Positions 47,911 to 59,639 of a DNA stretch of 64,000 nucleotides are shown one piece after another. The stretch covers positions 20,567,461 through 20,631,460 of the forward strand of contig NC_087070.1 in assembly GCF_963678635.1 (NCBI RefSeq), written 5' to 3'. Below the pieces are notes generated by a model. It made no database searches. It was not told the origin of the DNA and was given only the letters and a program-made list of their open reading frames with translations. Position 1 is the first letter of the stretch; each line of letters begins with the position of its first letter. The position numbers were made by a program, and so were the translations under genes. Source of the DNA: Symsagittifera roscoffensis (taxonomy: Eukaryota > Xenacoelomorpha > Acoela > Convolutidae).

Positions 47911-49860
47911 TGCAACTTCTTAGTCTAATACCGATCCTAATTTTACTCTTATACTTTCTAGTCTCGGGGTGTTTAACTAGTCTCTGCTAGGCTCAATAGA
48001 AAAAAGTTTTTTGTTTCGTTTTTAATCCTCCCTGCTGATTGCTGGGTCAATTGAAAAAATTTTACTCTTGAGAATAAAATGAAACAGATAAAGCAGCAGC
48101 CATCTAATCCTATAATATTCAGCTGATATGAAAACTACCGACTGCGCTGGTTTGGTAGAGTAAAGGAACGATAATTGTTTGGGATATTTATGAAAGCAAT
48201 GTGTACAAATGCCAGTCTAGTAAAAAAACACCGATTAGGGAAACAAAAGGAGCCCAGTTCAATTTGCATTTATTTTACCAATGTTTTTTTTTCAGTTTCA
48301 GATTATTTTTTGATGAGAAAAAATTGCAAAAATTTGGTTTTGAAGCGGAAACAATTTAAATAGAATCAAGTTTTTAAGTTAATATTGCTATGGAGATCGC
48401 TAAAAGTTTTTGATCAAATTTGCAACAGTGAGCAATTGTTATTTAAATTGATTGCTTTTTAAAAAAAGTTTTGTTAACATATCAAATAAATGTTTTATTG
48501 ATAAAAACTGTTTCGGGATCCATTTTCAAGCTCGTACTCAGTGGATTTTCGATACAAGATCTGAACATTTTTAATTCAAACATAAATTGATTCTCAGTTC
48601 TGAATTTCATTGTTTTAGATCTTTGATTGGAATTTACAAATTTCAGCTCTGAATTTTATTGCTGATATAGAAACTTTCCGATTCCAAAAAAAAAGTTAAT
48701 TTTCTTGAAAAACAAAAATTTCAAAATATTTAATTTTCTTGAAAAACAAAAATTTGTTGAAAAACAAAATTTTCTTGAAAAACAAAAATTTTTGCTAATT
48801 TATAATACATACATTTTGAGCAAACAATTGAATTTAGATACAAAAAATATTTAGATCAGTTAGTGATGAAAATTGTGTCCAACTGTTTTAAAAAACTTGA
48901 AAATTGTTAGAAGATAGATCAAAATTTTGAGTTGCATGCGCTACCTAGCAAAACTGTTTTCTGTCATTGTTTAGAAACAAAAGTGAGAGACCTTTACACT
49001 ATACATGACAGTACTCTAACCAACTGCTCTTTTTTCTACTTAAATAAATAAACAAGAACTCCCAAAATCATGTTTAGGGAAAACGTTGTTCCCCAGTCAA
49101 GTGATTTGTTGCACTGTTTTTACGGTTAACTGATACGAATGTCTTGAAATCCTGCTCTGAGATTTAGATTGATTCGAACAAGTTGATGTTCACAAACAGT
49201 TTTTCTCAGATTAAATGAGTTGACTCGTATTTCAAAAAACAATCAACTGCAAAAAACATCAACTACAAAAAGTGGATCAGAAATTTTCCAACCGTGCCAT
49301 TTGTTTCTTTGTCTGAAATACTCATTTGTTTGACTCTTTTGTATGAGATGAGTAAAGTGTTGTGAAAAAAAAACGAGACATGCTAAATTTCCCCATGAAT
49401 TAGGCAATCAAAAGGGTGGTTTTGATCTAACACAAGCACTTTTGTTCCATCATAATCACAGTAAACATAGAAAAACCATATTTAGTTTTTTTGAGCTAGT
49501 CTTTGGGCAAGAAGCAACTGCATATGTTGGAATTTGGAATGAGTCGTGCTTGAAGTTACCCCAACTTTATAAGGGAAATTTTTTTTTCGTTCGCACAAAA
49601 AAGTTCAACAGAATTTAGAATTTTTTCAAGAAAATCCATGTAAACTTCCGTGTTTCGATGAAACAGTTGCCGATTACCTATAAGTGCGTCTGAACTACTT
49701 TTTTAATAAAAACAAGCAGGAAAAAGAACGAAAGTTACAGAAAACGAAAAAAAAACAATTGATTTCTCCATGTAAAATCAAGCACACTTTGTTACTAAAA
49801 CTTTATAGCTGGCTTAAGTTTTAAGCAAAAATTATTTCGAGCCAAATAAACTAGCTCATT
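47911..49860. other. AT-rich non-coding stretch
   Basis: No gene recognised. Contains the 48700-48793 tandem words and two tRNA A-box-like words (48139-48165 plus strand; 49004-49029 minus strand, GTTGGTTAGAGTACTG) without matching B boxes. Confidence 0.45.
48700..48793. repeat. short tandem repeat TTTTCTTGAAAAACAAAAATT
   Basis: Three to four imperfect copies of an approximately 20-36 bp word centred on CTTGAAAAACAAAAATTT. Confidence 0.8.
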
Positions 49861-49871
49861 ATTTGTTTCAG

Positions 49872-49909
49872 TCGGCAATCTTCAAACCAACATAGAAGCA
49901 GGATGGCAG
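49872..49909 (+). other. candidate 38-bp start exon
   Basis: TTATTTGTTTCAG is followed by 38 bases containing GGATGGCAG and then GTAAAT. An acceptor, short leader, ATG and donor in this spacing look like a 5' exon (or a trans-splice acceptor exon) carrying the first 7 coding bases. No downstream coding exon was confirmed; 53353-53496 is the only nearby candidate. Confidence 0.3.
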
Positions 49910-51220
49910 GTAAATTAATTTTGATTAAAAGCCGAATTTTTAATGAGTTTTTTGAACAAAAACTGGTATTAAACTAAGAAAGAAACGTCGGCAAAAATCA
50001 AATCATACAATCAGTTTACAAACATGATAGAAGGAAAAATTATCTAAATCAAAAGCCAAAATTTTACAAGCCTCATAATCAGAAATTAAGCTAAAACTAT
50101 GAAAATAAACTTTGATAAAATTGCAAATCATATAGTTTACATTTAGGATTTCTAGGCTTCTTTTATTCGCTAACACGTGCGTATTTAAAAATGTAGCAAT
50201 TGTTCACATTAACCCCAAACAAGAATCTTTTTTTTTTCGCTAACCAATTTTATAGATTTCGATGGTAGCTGAATAGTCTGTTTCATTTTGAGTCTAGAAA
50301 ATAACATGGATTTTGTTTACAAAAAAAGGAGAAAGGTGTATATATTAAGGTTACTGATATCAGCATAAAAGTTTTTTAATTTTGAATTTTCTTTAGAACG
50401 TCCGAAGTAACTGTTCTTTTTCATTGACGGCGTAACGGCGTCCAATTTTAAGTGAATTTTGTCGGTAAACATCATAATTAAACTCTTCAAAAGCTAGCTA
50501 GTTTCTTCACTGATAATTCCAAATTGCCCCAATCCATTTTCAAACTAAAATAAGGTACGAAAACTTATTGTCCGTAAAAACAATTAGGATCAACAACTTT
50601 TTGTAGGAATTTTATGCCGTTGTATAGTTATGAATATAAGAGAAAATTATACTAAAAAATTGGCATTAGACTATGCAACTGCTCTTCCTAATCAAACTCG
50701 CAGAATAACTGGTTAGAATTACAGAATCCACGGTCAATTCTTGATGATTTCTGGGAACTATTTTAAGATTAGAGTGTCAGACGACTGATGAACAATTAAA
50801 TGTTTAATTTTTGACTTGAAAGAAAAAAAATCAACTAAATAAGCTATTAAATAGATCCAAGAAGAGCCTTGACCTCTTAAAATCATGTTATAAAAATAGG
50901 ATTAGCTGAGAGATCTGAAGTGAAATAAATTTAATTCAGAGATAATTCAAAATGATCAAACAATTTAATTAAGTTTGGTTTTAAAAATCTGACTTGAAAA
51001 TCTGGAAACAGTTTGAGCAATTTAGAGACAATTCACAAATGGGCTAAACTCTGATTGCTGGCTGAAAATTTGTAAGAAGTCAAACTTAGGACGAGTGTCA
51101 AAAGAATTAAAATTTTTTATGAAAACTTTTTAGTTAATTATTTTGGAGTTTAATTTTACAAGAACAATTTATAGAATAAAACCTCAGAGTTGTTTTAAAT
51201 TAGGAAGAGATAACTTTTGT
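49910..51220. other. AT-rich non-coding stretch
   Basis: I see no coding exon, RNA gene or defined repeat here. Confidence 0.45.
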
Positions 51221-51224
51221 TTTG

Positions 51225-51735
51225 TTAAGCGCTGGGTATAGAAGGTAATGAACGCAAAGGAATATTTGTGCTCGGGTGGGTTTTTTTCTTCAGACACAAT
51301 TCGACTTTTTGACTATCCAATTTTGACGGTGGTTTTTTTTCTACATCATTCGAAATCTATTGTTGTCATGAGCTTAAATTTGAAAAGATATTGTTTTATG
51401 GGGGTTTAAAGATTGCCCTTTTGGACAATTTGGGACATTTGACGCGCGATCTGTTTTGCGGTATTAACGCGTAAGCGGAGATTCAATCCGTCTTAGAAAT
51501 CTTTCCAAATTAGTTGAAGGAAGCTTAATGGCCATTATTGATTTGTTACTTGGATTGAAATTATCATTTTGTGCTTTAAATGGTGTGTGGTGGGATGATT
51601 TCTTACAAAAAATCTTCCTTTTCTAAAAAAAAATCATTTTATTATATTACATTTAATGTTTTCAATTTATTAGTGCTCCATAGACCTCAAAACGCAGTCA
51701 GAACCTTCAGGTCTTCGCCCTGATACGAACAGCCT
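51225..51735 (-). repeat. R1-family dispersed repeat copy, inverted
   Basis: Its reverse complement reads through TTTCTAAGACGGATTGAATC, CCGCTTACGCGTTAATA, TCTTTTCAAATTTAAGCTCA and TGTCTGAAGAAAAAAACCCA, in the same order as 60150-60440 on the plus strand. The right edge CGCCCTGATACGAACAG is the R1 terminus. Confidence 0.8.
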
Positions 51736-51970
51736 TGTTTTTCTAATACTGGTTTGAGTCATACTCTTATCCGTTGTCCAACTAGATTATTTTGATAACT
51801 GGAGTTTGGGAGGTTAGTGAGAGATCAACTTTATTCAAAACTTCTAATTTTTCCAACTTGTAAAAAATAATCGCGTTTTAGAACAAATCATCAGTGGGTT
51901 TCTCGTGGAATTGGAAGACACTCTGAACAATATTTTTTTATTTTTTGTCTCCGAAGTAAGGTATGCACAA

Positions 51971-52164
51971 CATTACGAGGCCAAACCTTGCTTTTGGGAG
52001 CTCATTCCGCAACAAGGACGCTCCCTTTCTTCTTCTTTTGTTATGTCATTTTCTTTGATCGTTTCGACAAAATTTTAACATCTTTACAGAATTGTCTCTG
52101 GAATCCAGGAATATACAGAGACAAAACGGTACGCCTATCCAGTGCACAGTTTGGCCACGTAATG
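51971..52164. mobile_element. 194-bp MITE with CATTACGAGGCCAAAC inverted ends
   Basis: The left end CATTACGAGGCCAAAC and right end GTTTGGCCACGTAATG are inverted with one mismatch over 16 bp. The right sub-terminal region matches, inverted, the sequence after 32932 and 33638. No clear target duplication and no coding capacity. Confidence 0.65.
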
Positions 52165-55020
52165 AAAATTTGTCGCGCGTGAACAGCTTTTGGAAAAGTA
52201 GTTTCGTGCAGATAATTTTCATTTGAAATTTTGCTGGTACAATTAAAAAATTATTTTGCAAAAATTTAGTGTCGCTTTCAAAAATTTAGAATTATAAATT
52301 TATTTCTATAATATATTTTTTTTATCCGGACTCAACAAACGTTTGATAAATTGTTTTTTAAATTGAAAACACTTGTTTCATGAGCACAAAAAATGGAAAA
52401 ACTAATTTTCATAAAGGTTTCAACTTTTTGAGTATGCAAAATTTTTTAATGAAAATATTTTTCACTAACTTCATGCTTTAATTTGCTTTCATGTTTTGGA
52501 GATCAGTGCGGTGAAAAATTATAATATTGAATTTTCAAAAAACAGCAGCTGAAAATTGTAAGCAAATTTTGAAAATATTTGATTGATTTGGTTTAAAAGT
52601 GTGTGATGGTTCAAAAAAATATTTTGCGACCAGTAATTTATCAAAAGGATCAAATAAGTTGCTCATTTTTTTTACAACAAATTTTTTGCCGGTTTATAGG
52701 TTACCAAAGACCGCAAAACAGCAAATTTAGTCCTCATAATTTCACAAAAAAATGATCAATTGTTTGAACTATGAGCTCAGGATGAAAACTTTAGTCGATG
52801 GGTTTTATTCGAATTGTCTCTAAACAATTTCGTCAAATTCCGTTTATTAGAAAAAACTGAAATTTCTGGGGTAAAATACTCATCCTGTACATATGAATCG
52901 AAACTTTGCTTGCAAGTTGGAGGAATTGTTTCTATTTTTTTCTGAAGCATTCCTATCCCACAATAAAAACAAAGATGCTAAAACTATTTTGAGGCAAAAA
53001 ACAAAGGTATTATTGCATTTGATTTTTTTCCACACATAATCGGCATTCTATCTGATACAATTTGAAACTGAAGCAATTTCGGAAAGAATTTTGGAAAAAC
53101 TTCATTCAGCAGAAACCTCGTGCAAATCGTGTTTCAAATCGACTCATCGACCCAAGCAGGTGGAAATTAGCATTTATTCCCAGAATTTAGATCTCTTTCG
53201 TTGAACAGATTTTCTATTTTTTTAGATTGTTGAAATAGCGCCTTAACATACTTTTTTTTCTAAAAATTCAATAAAATGATTTTAAATATTACTCTACCGT
53301 TCATTAAAATTCTAAAATTTTGAGAGAGGCTAAAATTTGATTGAATACTGATATGAGAAAACAAGCCAATCAACTGACAGTTGTTAGGAATAGAATGAAC
53401 ATGCTCAGTATGAAAACTCGAAAGGAGAACCTCGGAGATTCACAGAATAATATTACACGCTTGAAACAAAAAGCATTTAAGAAACAATATGTTTTGGTAA
53501 ATTTTCCAAAATCTCTCCTTTGTATAAAAAACAAGGTACCACAAATGATGACGAAGTTGATTTTTACCTGAATTTTTTTTATCTAGGCGAAACAATATTT
53601 GATGCAGTAGTTAGCAAAAACAGATCCGATAAGATTTTCATTTCGTCATATGTTTTGATCAAAGTGTGTTAACTCTTGATGCAAACTTCTTTTTGATTTT
53701 TAGAAAAAACCTCTAAATTGCGCGAGCAAATCTAGTTTTGTTTTTTAGTTGGTACATCATAACCGATAAAGGCCTAGCAAATATGTCAGTTGCTTTTGCA
53801 TTATTTAGCAGATACTTCCAAAACGGACTTTGGATCAACCTTAAAATTTCCTCTTCAAAATCATTTTATTGGGAAAAAATTAAACGTTTTACACGTTAAC
53901 TTTGTACAAAATTTTATATCACCTAAATAACATACTTCATTATCAAAACATTGTAGCTTATCAAAATCAATATGCGTAAAAAGTTTCAAAATAGAGTTTG
54001 CGCGTTTATTTGAAATGCATTTTTAGAACAATTATGATTGGATATATTTGCTTAAGAAAAGGATTTCACATGTGTCATCATAAAAGCTAAAATCATTGCC
54101 CTAATTGCCTAATAAAGCATGAACTGAAGATGTGAATAGAAATGAAGGGTGAATAATTTGAGTTCAATTGAAAATGAACCAAAGATTTTAACATGCAATA
54201 GTGTGTTTTTGGACTCCAATCACATGTTCGGGGATTCACTGACACTTCTGGAAATCAATATCGGAATTTAAGCGACCCAAAAAGAACAACGATTCTGGAA
54301 AAAAATCCTTTGTCCATGGAATCCATAACAAGTTTGGCTAAGTATTTGTCTCTGATTTCTATATTGTCGCTGGATTCTTGATAATTGGTCGATTGCTAAA
54401 GACTGCCTAGTGTTTAAGAATTCATATTTTAAATTTATTTCAATGATCAAATGTAGAATCTAGATCAATTTTGCGGGAAAAAAAGACAAAAGATGTTGAA
54501 TCGGAGCCGGTAAAACTCAATGAGTGTGGCGTCGTAATGCTATTTCAGATCTGCGAACTTCAAAAACCATTCAAGCGGGAGCATTTAGCAATTTACTATA
54601 AAATTCAATCTGCAAATAACTAGCTTTAAAACTGATAAATCATCATAAGTGTATTGCTTCTTTGAGTTTAAAAAACGGATTATTTTTATTAGCAGCAGCA
54701 ATTCTTAAGTACTGCAACGAACAAAAAATTTAAATGGAGAAAAAGCGCCGATAAAAAGAGACATATTGGTCAAAACTTTCCAGAAATTGCCTTTAAACTT
54801 CATTTTCAGCTAAATTTTCTTCAAAGGTCACGTGGAGTGCAGATTTTTTCCGCAAAATAGGGTATTTTTGAGTTTTAAGTGAGCTAGAAAAATCTGTATT
54901 GTCGATAATCCGTCTGAAAGTCGACAAAATTTCACAAAACTTCTCAAAAAATGGCCTCCAATAAGTAGTGAAAAATAATAATTTTGAAAAGTACAAGTTT
55001 TTCAGATGTCCTGCAGTTTT
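52165..55020. other. AT-rich stretch downstream of the kinase gene
   Basis: Mostly featureless. A TTTATT at 54685-54690 would serve as a minus-strand AATAAA about 330 bases past the kinase stop. One weak exon candidate lies at 53353-53496. Confidence 0.4.
53353..53496 (+). other. candidate exon, basic coiled-coil-like peptide (weak)
   Basis: From ATG 53353, 48 codons (MRKQANQLTVVRNRMNMLSM, then SMKTRKENLGDSQNNITRL) run into a GTAAAT donor at 53497. Charged, helix-favouring composition, but there is no domain and no acceptor upstream. Confidence 0.22.
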
Positions 55021-55233
55021 TTACTTCGATTTGGAGTAGTTTTTGTAGTTTGAGAAGTTATGTTTTACAGCACTGTTTTTCTCGTCACTCAAGTTTTTCA
55101 GCCACGGGTGGCCTAATGCTTCTGTAGCCGACAGTCTCGTGGAAACATCTCGTCTTATTGTCTCCTGGAGAAAATTAATGAAGTCTGTGCTCGCAGATGA
55201 TAATTCGGGAACATTCACGTCCAAATCTGTATT
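55021..55233 (-). CDS. protein kinase gene, last exon (kinase subdomains X-XI and tail)
   Basis: Minus-strand terminal exon of 71 codons including TAA. Acceptor GCATTTTAG precedes AATACAGATTTGG, and the frame is phase 0, matching the donor of the exon at 57784-57859. It encodes SSASTDFINFLQETIRRDVS followed by TRLSATEALGHPWLKNL, the conserved Arg-containing subdomain XI of CAMK-type Ser/Thr kinases (R-x-S-A-x-E-A-L-x-H-P-W-L). A tail of about 20 residues rich in Asn, Lys and Ser follows. There is no FHA, calmodulin-binding or other domain after the catalytic core, so the protein is short at its C-terminus. Confidence 0.85.
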   Translation of the reverse strand, partial: NTDLDVNVPELSSASTDFINFLQETIRRDVSTRLSATEALGHPWLKNLSDEKNSAVKHNFSNYKNYSKSK

Positions 55234-57783
55234 CTAAAATGCTATTTAATTTCACAACAATACACCCAATTTTTGAGAGGGCAATCTACGTAACATTTAA
55301 ACTGACAGTTAAATTTCTAAAGAATGATATCTGGAGTTTGTATATTTTGTGTTTTCGGTTTTTCAGTTTTTATAGGTATGTTGATTGAAAAATATTACCC
55401 ATCGACCAAAATTAGCAAGACTGCTTATGTGAAATGCTTGAACGTTCCAACTGCCTGCCATACACCAATCAAAAGGATTTGAAAAAATAATGGAATCAAA
55501 TTTGAGTTTTGTTTGTTAGTTATTTAAACTGTTTTTGCCCCCCTTTCAATGATAAATAAACGGTTTTTATTGCGTCTAGTAGCATTTTGGTAGGAGAAAG
55601 TTGAAAGTCTCATTTAAGTTGGAGTGATCTAAAATGCCGCTTATTTTTTAATAGGGCGAAATCAATAGCCAGTTTATTATCCGAAATTCACCAAACTGGC
55701 AATTTTCAAACCCCCATAACTTTACAAAAAAGTTGCTGTTTGAACATAAATTTTAATATCAGCCTAAAATATCCGATAATTTTCATTTAAAACAAAAAAT
55801 TTGTCCCATATGACTTTTACAAAGTCGGAGTTTGACTAGAGAAAAAATTCCCACCAGAACACATCCCGGATAGACCACAAATGCATATCATACAACTTTC
55901 ATATATGAAAAAACGCTCGTCATTTAATTTCGTAGAATCCCAATTCCATACATAAAGAAATTGTAATAAAACTCTACGAAAAGCATTTTTCCATGAATCA
56001 AAGAGTTTTTTTCGAGTTTTCCTAAATTAATTTGGTGTTTTGTCCGAAATCACAATAGCCAGAGATTTTCTAACGCAAGAAATCCTCTTGGTTTTAGGGA
56101 AGAAATCTCATTGAAACTCGGCATTTGAGTAATAACCATATCTTATTTCACAGATCACTCATACTATGAACAAAATCCTCAAAATTTTCTATATTTCTAA
56201 AATTTTTTAGCCAAAACTTTTACTGGTAAAAAATTGTGGCCTGATTTTGTTTTTGACAAATTGAAGTGTATGTTTTCTTGCTATGAAAAGTTCAGCCTGC
56301 ACTATGTTAAAGAAAAAATAATAGTTAAAATTGATATTGCAACTGAAAATTGAAAAAAAAATTCCTTAAATTTTGATTTTTTTTGTCAAGGGGGACCTTA
56401 TTTGCAAGTTTTGCAACAGATGGAACAAAAAACTGGGGGCTAGGAAATTACACGATAAGCAAATTAGACGTGACCAACAAAAACGAATTTAGACGTTAAA
56501 TTGTTTTTGCAAAACTAGCATTTTAGACGGGAAGCAAAGGGCCACCAAAACTTATTGCCCAAAACAAATTTTCATATTTACAAAAATAGTGTATGATCCC
56601 ATTGCATATCAAAATATTTATAACAACTGATTTATAAAATGTTAATTTTAAGATTATAAAACATTTTTGAAATGCATAAATTGTACAATGTGAAAAATGC
56701 GGAATGTGAAAATTGCGAAATGTGAAAATTTGATTTGCATTTAAGAAAGCTCGAACGAAAGTTAATTGTAGTCGGTAAAGAAATTTCAGACACGAACAAT
56801 ACAATTACGTCTAACTTCCCTTATTTGTAATTTTGCATCGACGTCTAAATTCGTTTTTGTTGGTCACGTCTAATTTGATTTTCGTCTAATTTATTAGGCC
56901 CCAAAAAACTGTTATCAATCCACCGCTGCCATAATTCCAAAATCTAGCTTTAGCTCAATAACAAATCTTTGGGAGAACAAAAGCTAGCATTTTGTTCTAA
57001 ATTGGGAAAACGCCAAAGGAGCATCACAAATCAGAGACCAAATATGCATACCAGGATGACATCGACTCCATTAGTTCAAATATAAAAATAAATTCACTTG
57101 AAGTCCCTCTTTTTAAAAGTTTCTAGGTTTTGAAAATTGCCTATTTGTGCAACATTTTGATTTTATAAAAGAGGTTTATGATGCCGGAGGCTTAAAGCGA
57201 AAATATTTATGCGTGATGAATTGCCCCGAAATCAAAATAGCTTCAAATACAATTGAGGACTGATTGATCACAAAAGTTCCAAAACCACTCAAGTTTTAAC
57301 AACTAACTGTTTAATATTACATAATGGCTTTTGAAAGACAAAAAAAAATGTTTTAAGTTGCAAAATTCATCAAAATTTCATCGTCAAAACTATTGGAGAC
57401 AGCTTACAGCTCAGTGAAATCATCCAGAGCTTTGCCCTGATATGCGACCGACCAGTCTTGTAATTTTATTGATACCCCTACCTACTATATATCTTTATTA
57501 AAAAATTAAGAGCCATTTCCTTTGTCTAACAAATAGTTGCAGTAACTTTATGATTCCTGGAACATAATGCGTAATCAAATATATAAAAACCAACTGATCC
57601 TGCTTTTTGATTTTTGATTCGCTCAAATATACGAAGTGCGGCTTTAGCCTTAATTTTACGTCTGCTCTAAAACAAACGTGAGCTCGGATTGGTTTTGAGC
57701 TGTGTGATAGCGCTTTTTTGGAGGGTTTTCATAGGCTTTTATTACAGCTGACTCAAATAGTTGAAAACATTTTGAATTAATAC
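55234..57783 (-). other. 2.55-kb kinase intron with an R1 copy and a MULE-like MITE
   Basis: Intron between the last two kinase exons. About 55415-56400 matches R1 (CAAGACTGCTTATGTG start; AATAGCCAGAGATTTTC near 56053). 56436-56902 is a MITE. Around 57420-57450 an inverted R1 terminus (GCTTTGCCCTGATATGCG) occurs. Confidence 0.6.
56436..56902. mobile_element. 467-bp MULE-like MITE with 61-bp TIRs and 9-bp target duplication
   Basis: Left TIR 56436-56496 starts GGGGCTAG; right TIR 56841-56902, inverted, starts GGGGCCTAATAAATTAGACG. Both share CAAATTAGACGTGACCAAC and AAAAACGAATTTAGACGT exactly. Both flanks carry AAAAAACTG (56427-56435 and 56903-56911). Long TIRs plus a 9-bp duplication are typical of Mutator-like elements. 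The TTAGACG word also repeats inside. Non-coding. Confidence 0.88.
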
Positions 57784-57859
57784 CTCTATAAGTTTGAGTA
57801 TTTCGTCGTTTCTGTTATTTGCAGTGCAGAATGGCGGATATCCAGCAACACAAGCATGT
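57784..57859 (-). CDS. protein kinase gene, exon encoding subdomain IX-X
   Basis: 76-bp exon. Acceptor CTGTATTGTAG, donor GAG before GTATTA. It opens with the single base that completes the Ala codon left by the upstream exon, then reads HACVAGYPPFCTANNRNDEI. GYPPF is the typical start of kinase helix G region in CAMK kinases. Ends at a codon boundary. Confidence 0.88.
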
Positions 57860-58312
57860 CTACAATACAGAAATTTACAAAAAACGTACGTGGATTGCAT
57901 AAAAAGACCAAAAAATAGGTTGAAGACCAATATAAGGTATTTGACAGTTAATTCCAGTACAGAAAATTCCAAAGGAGAAAAGGCTCTGTTGTGGAATCTG
58001 CTCGTCAGCAGAAAGGTGCGAGTACACGACGATAAAGTTCTTTAACCCAAAAATATCGATTTTCAAGGAGTTTCTTTCAGTATTTTGTTCAAAAATTATT
58101 CGAAACTTTGTCAAGTTAAGTTTGTTTATTTTTGGTGCAATTGTCCAAAAGGTTCATAATGTTTAAAGAAGTTAGCAAAAACGGACAAAAGTCTCGTGTT
58201 TTGGCGATCGTATCATTTGATACTATCAATTTGTCAAATTTTAAATTACCAATCACGATAATTGAAAATCAATCACAGCTGTGACTCTAAAAGAAGGGTT
58301 ATGAATACTCAC

Positions 58313-58448
58313 GCGACTATGCCTGCAGCCCATACATCCACTTTCTCGTTGTAGTCTTCATTAGGGGGTAGAGAGACTAGTGCTTCTGGTGCTATGTAAT
58401 ACACTGACCCAAATGCTCCCCTTGCTCGCTCCTCCCCCTTCACGACAG
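58313..58448 (-). CDS. protein kinase gene, exon with activation loop and APE motif
   Basis: 136-bp exon between TAATTTGCAG and GTGAGT. It encodes VVKGEERARGAFGSVYYIAP, continuing EALVSLPPNEDY and VDVWAAGIVA. It holds the APE motif (here APEA) and the DxW-x-x-G helix F motif. The sequence APEALVS...YNEKVDVW, with a short insert after APE, resembles checkpoint kinase 2 (APEVLVS...YNRAVDCW) more than other CAMK families. Phases 2 in and 2 out agree with both neighbours. Confidence 0.9.
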
Positions 58449-58719
58449 CTGCAAATTAGAAGAAGAAAATTGCGTGCTTTTTGAATAAGGCGGATTGAAG
58501 TGGTTGAATGATGTATCGATCGCATGGCTCAAATTAATGCTCGCTTTTCAACCAAGTTTTTATATGTCGACCAAAAAATTTGGTCGACGATGGTTTATGA
58601 GTCGACCAGACAAAAACTTGCTTCAATCTTGAGCGCAGGGCTTTAATATCTCTCAAACAGTATGGACAGTTTTTGTCAGTTTTAATTTCATCATTATAGT
58701 TTTAAAAAACAACTGGCGT

Positions 58720-58734
58720 GGGGGGGGGGGGGGG
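58720..58734 (+). repeat. G15 homopolymer
   Basis: Fifteen consecutive G in AT-rich intronic DNA. Its length is likely to be unreliable in the assembly. Confidence 0.85.
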
Positions 58735-59025
58735 ATCGAGCGAGTATTTTTTGGCGCTCCCTCGTTCCCGTTAATTGTATATTTATACCGAAAGGAGAGC
58801 ATTTGAGTACTGAGATGATCGAATTTAAATCTGTCCCTGGTTACGATCAACTAAGTTTGTCTGGAGAAAAAGTTTGTCTCAATCACAGCTCAAAGAAGTT
58901 GTGCAATACTTCTTTTTGAAGCACTTACTTACTTATTAAGAACCTTGGTCGAATGCAATGGCTGGCTTAAAGGATTTCAGACGACATTTTTATATTTAAA
59001 AAAAGAGAGTTATGACTGACTTTAC

Positions 59026-59126
59026 CTAGTCCGAAATCGCACAGTAGAATGTGGTGTTTCCCTGAGATAAATGGCTCACTTAGCAAAATATTCTCGGGCT
59101 TCACGTCTCGGAAGATAATCTGTTGG
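59026..59126 (-). CDS. protein kinase gene, exon with catalytic loop and DFG
   Basis: 101-bp exon; acceptor GTTGTTTCAG, donor CTAG before GTAAAG. It encodes QQIIFRDVKPENILLSEPF and HILLCDFGL. The catalytic RD-x-K-P-E-N and the Mg-binding DFG are intact. The usual His of HRD is Phe, so the motif is FRD. Residues lost to phase are completed by the exon at 58313-58448. An exon covering beta-5 to helix E must lie upstream and is not visible. Confidence 0.9.
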
Positions 59127-59425
59127 CTGAAACAACTCTTTATAACAACTTCAGATTTCGATCTTGAAAAAAAAAGAAAAAAAACCAGATCTGGATAATT
59201 AATTTTTTGCGAGGAAAAATTTTTTTTGATAATTCTTTTTGCAATATACCATGAACTTCTTCAAAAAATAATTCGAGACGCTTGTAAGCATTTTGAAAGA
59301 TAGTCTCCCGTCTTTGATTGGTGGAAATTTTGAGAGTATTTTTTGTACAGCAAGGAAAAATAAAGAATTGGTTGTAAACAGTGTTTCAACCGAATTCAGG
59401 ACATCAAGCTACTACACAGAAGATT

Positions 59426-59625
59426 NNNNNNNNNNNNNNNNNNNNNNNNNNNNNNNNNNNNNNNNNNNNNNNNNNNNNNNNNNNNNNNNNNNNNNNNNNN
59501 NNNNNNNNNNNNNNNNNNNNNNNNNNNNNNNNNNNNNNNNNNNNNNNNNNNNNNNNNNNNNNNNNNNNNNNNNNNNNNNNNNNNNNNNNNNNNNNNNNNN
59601 NNNNNNNNNNNNNNNNNNNNNNNNN
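59426..59625. other. assembly gap (200 N)
   Basis: Exactly 200 N, a round number suggesting a placeholder of unknown true size. It falls in the interval where the missing kinase exon should lie. Confidence 0.98.
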
Positions 59626-59639
59626 CATGTGAAAAACTT

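Larger units (their letters stand above)
57860..59025 (-). other. kinase introns (57860-58312 and 58449-59025)
   Basis: Two introns of 453 and 577 bp separated by the activation-loop exon. The second contains a run of 15 G at 58720-58734. Nothing else recognisable. Confidence 0.6.
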
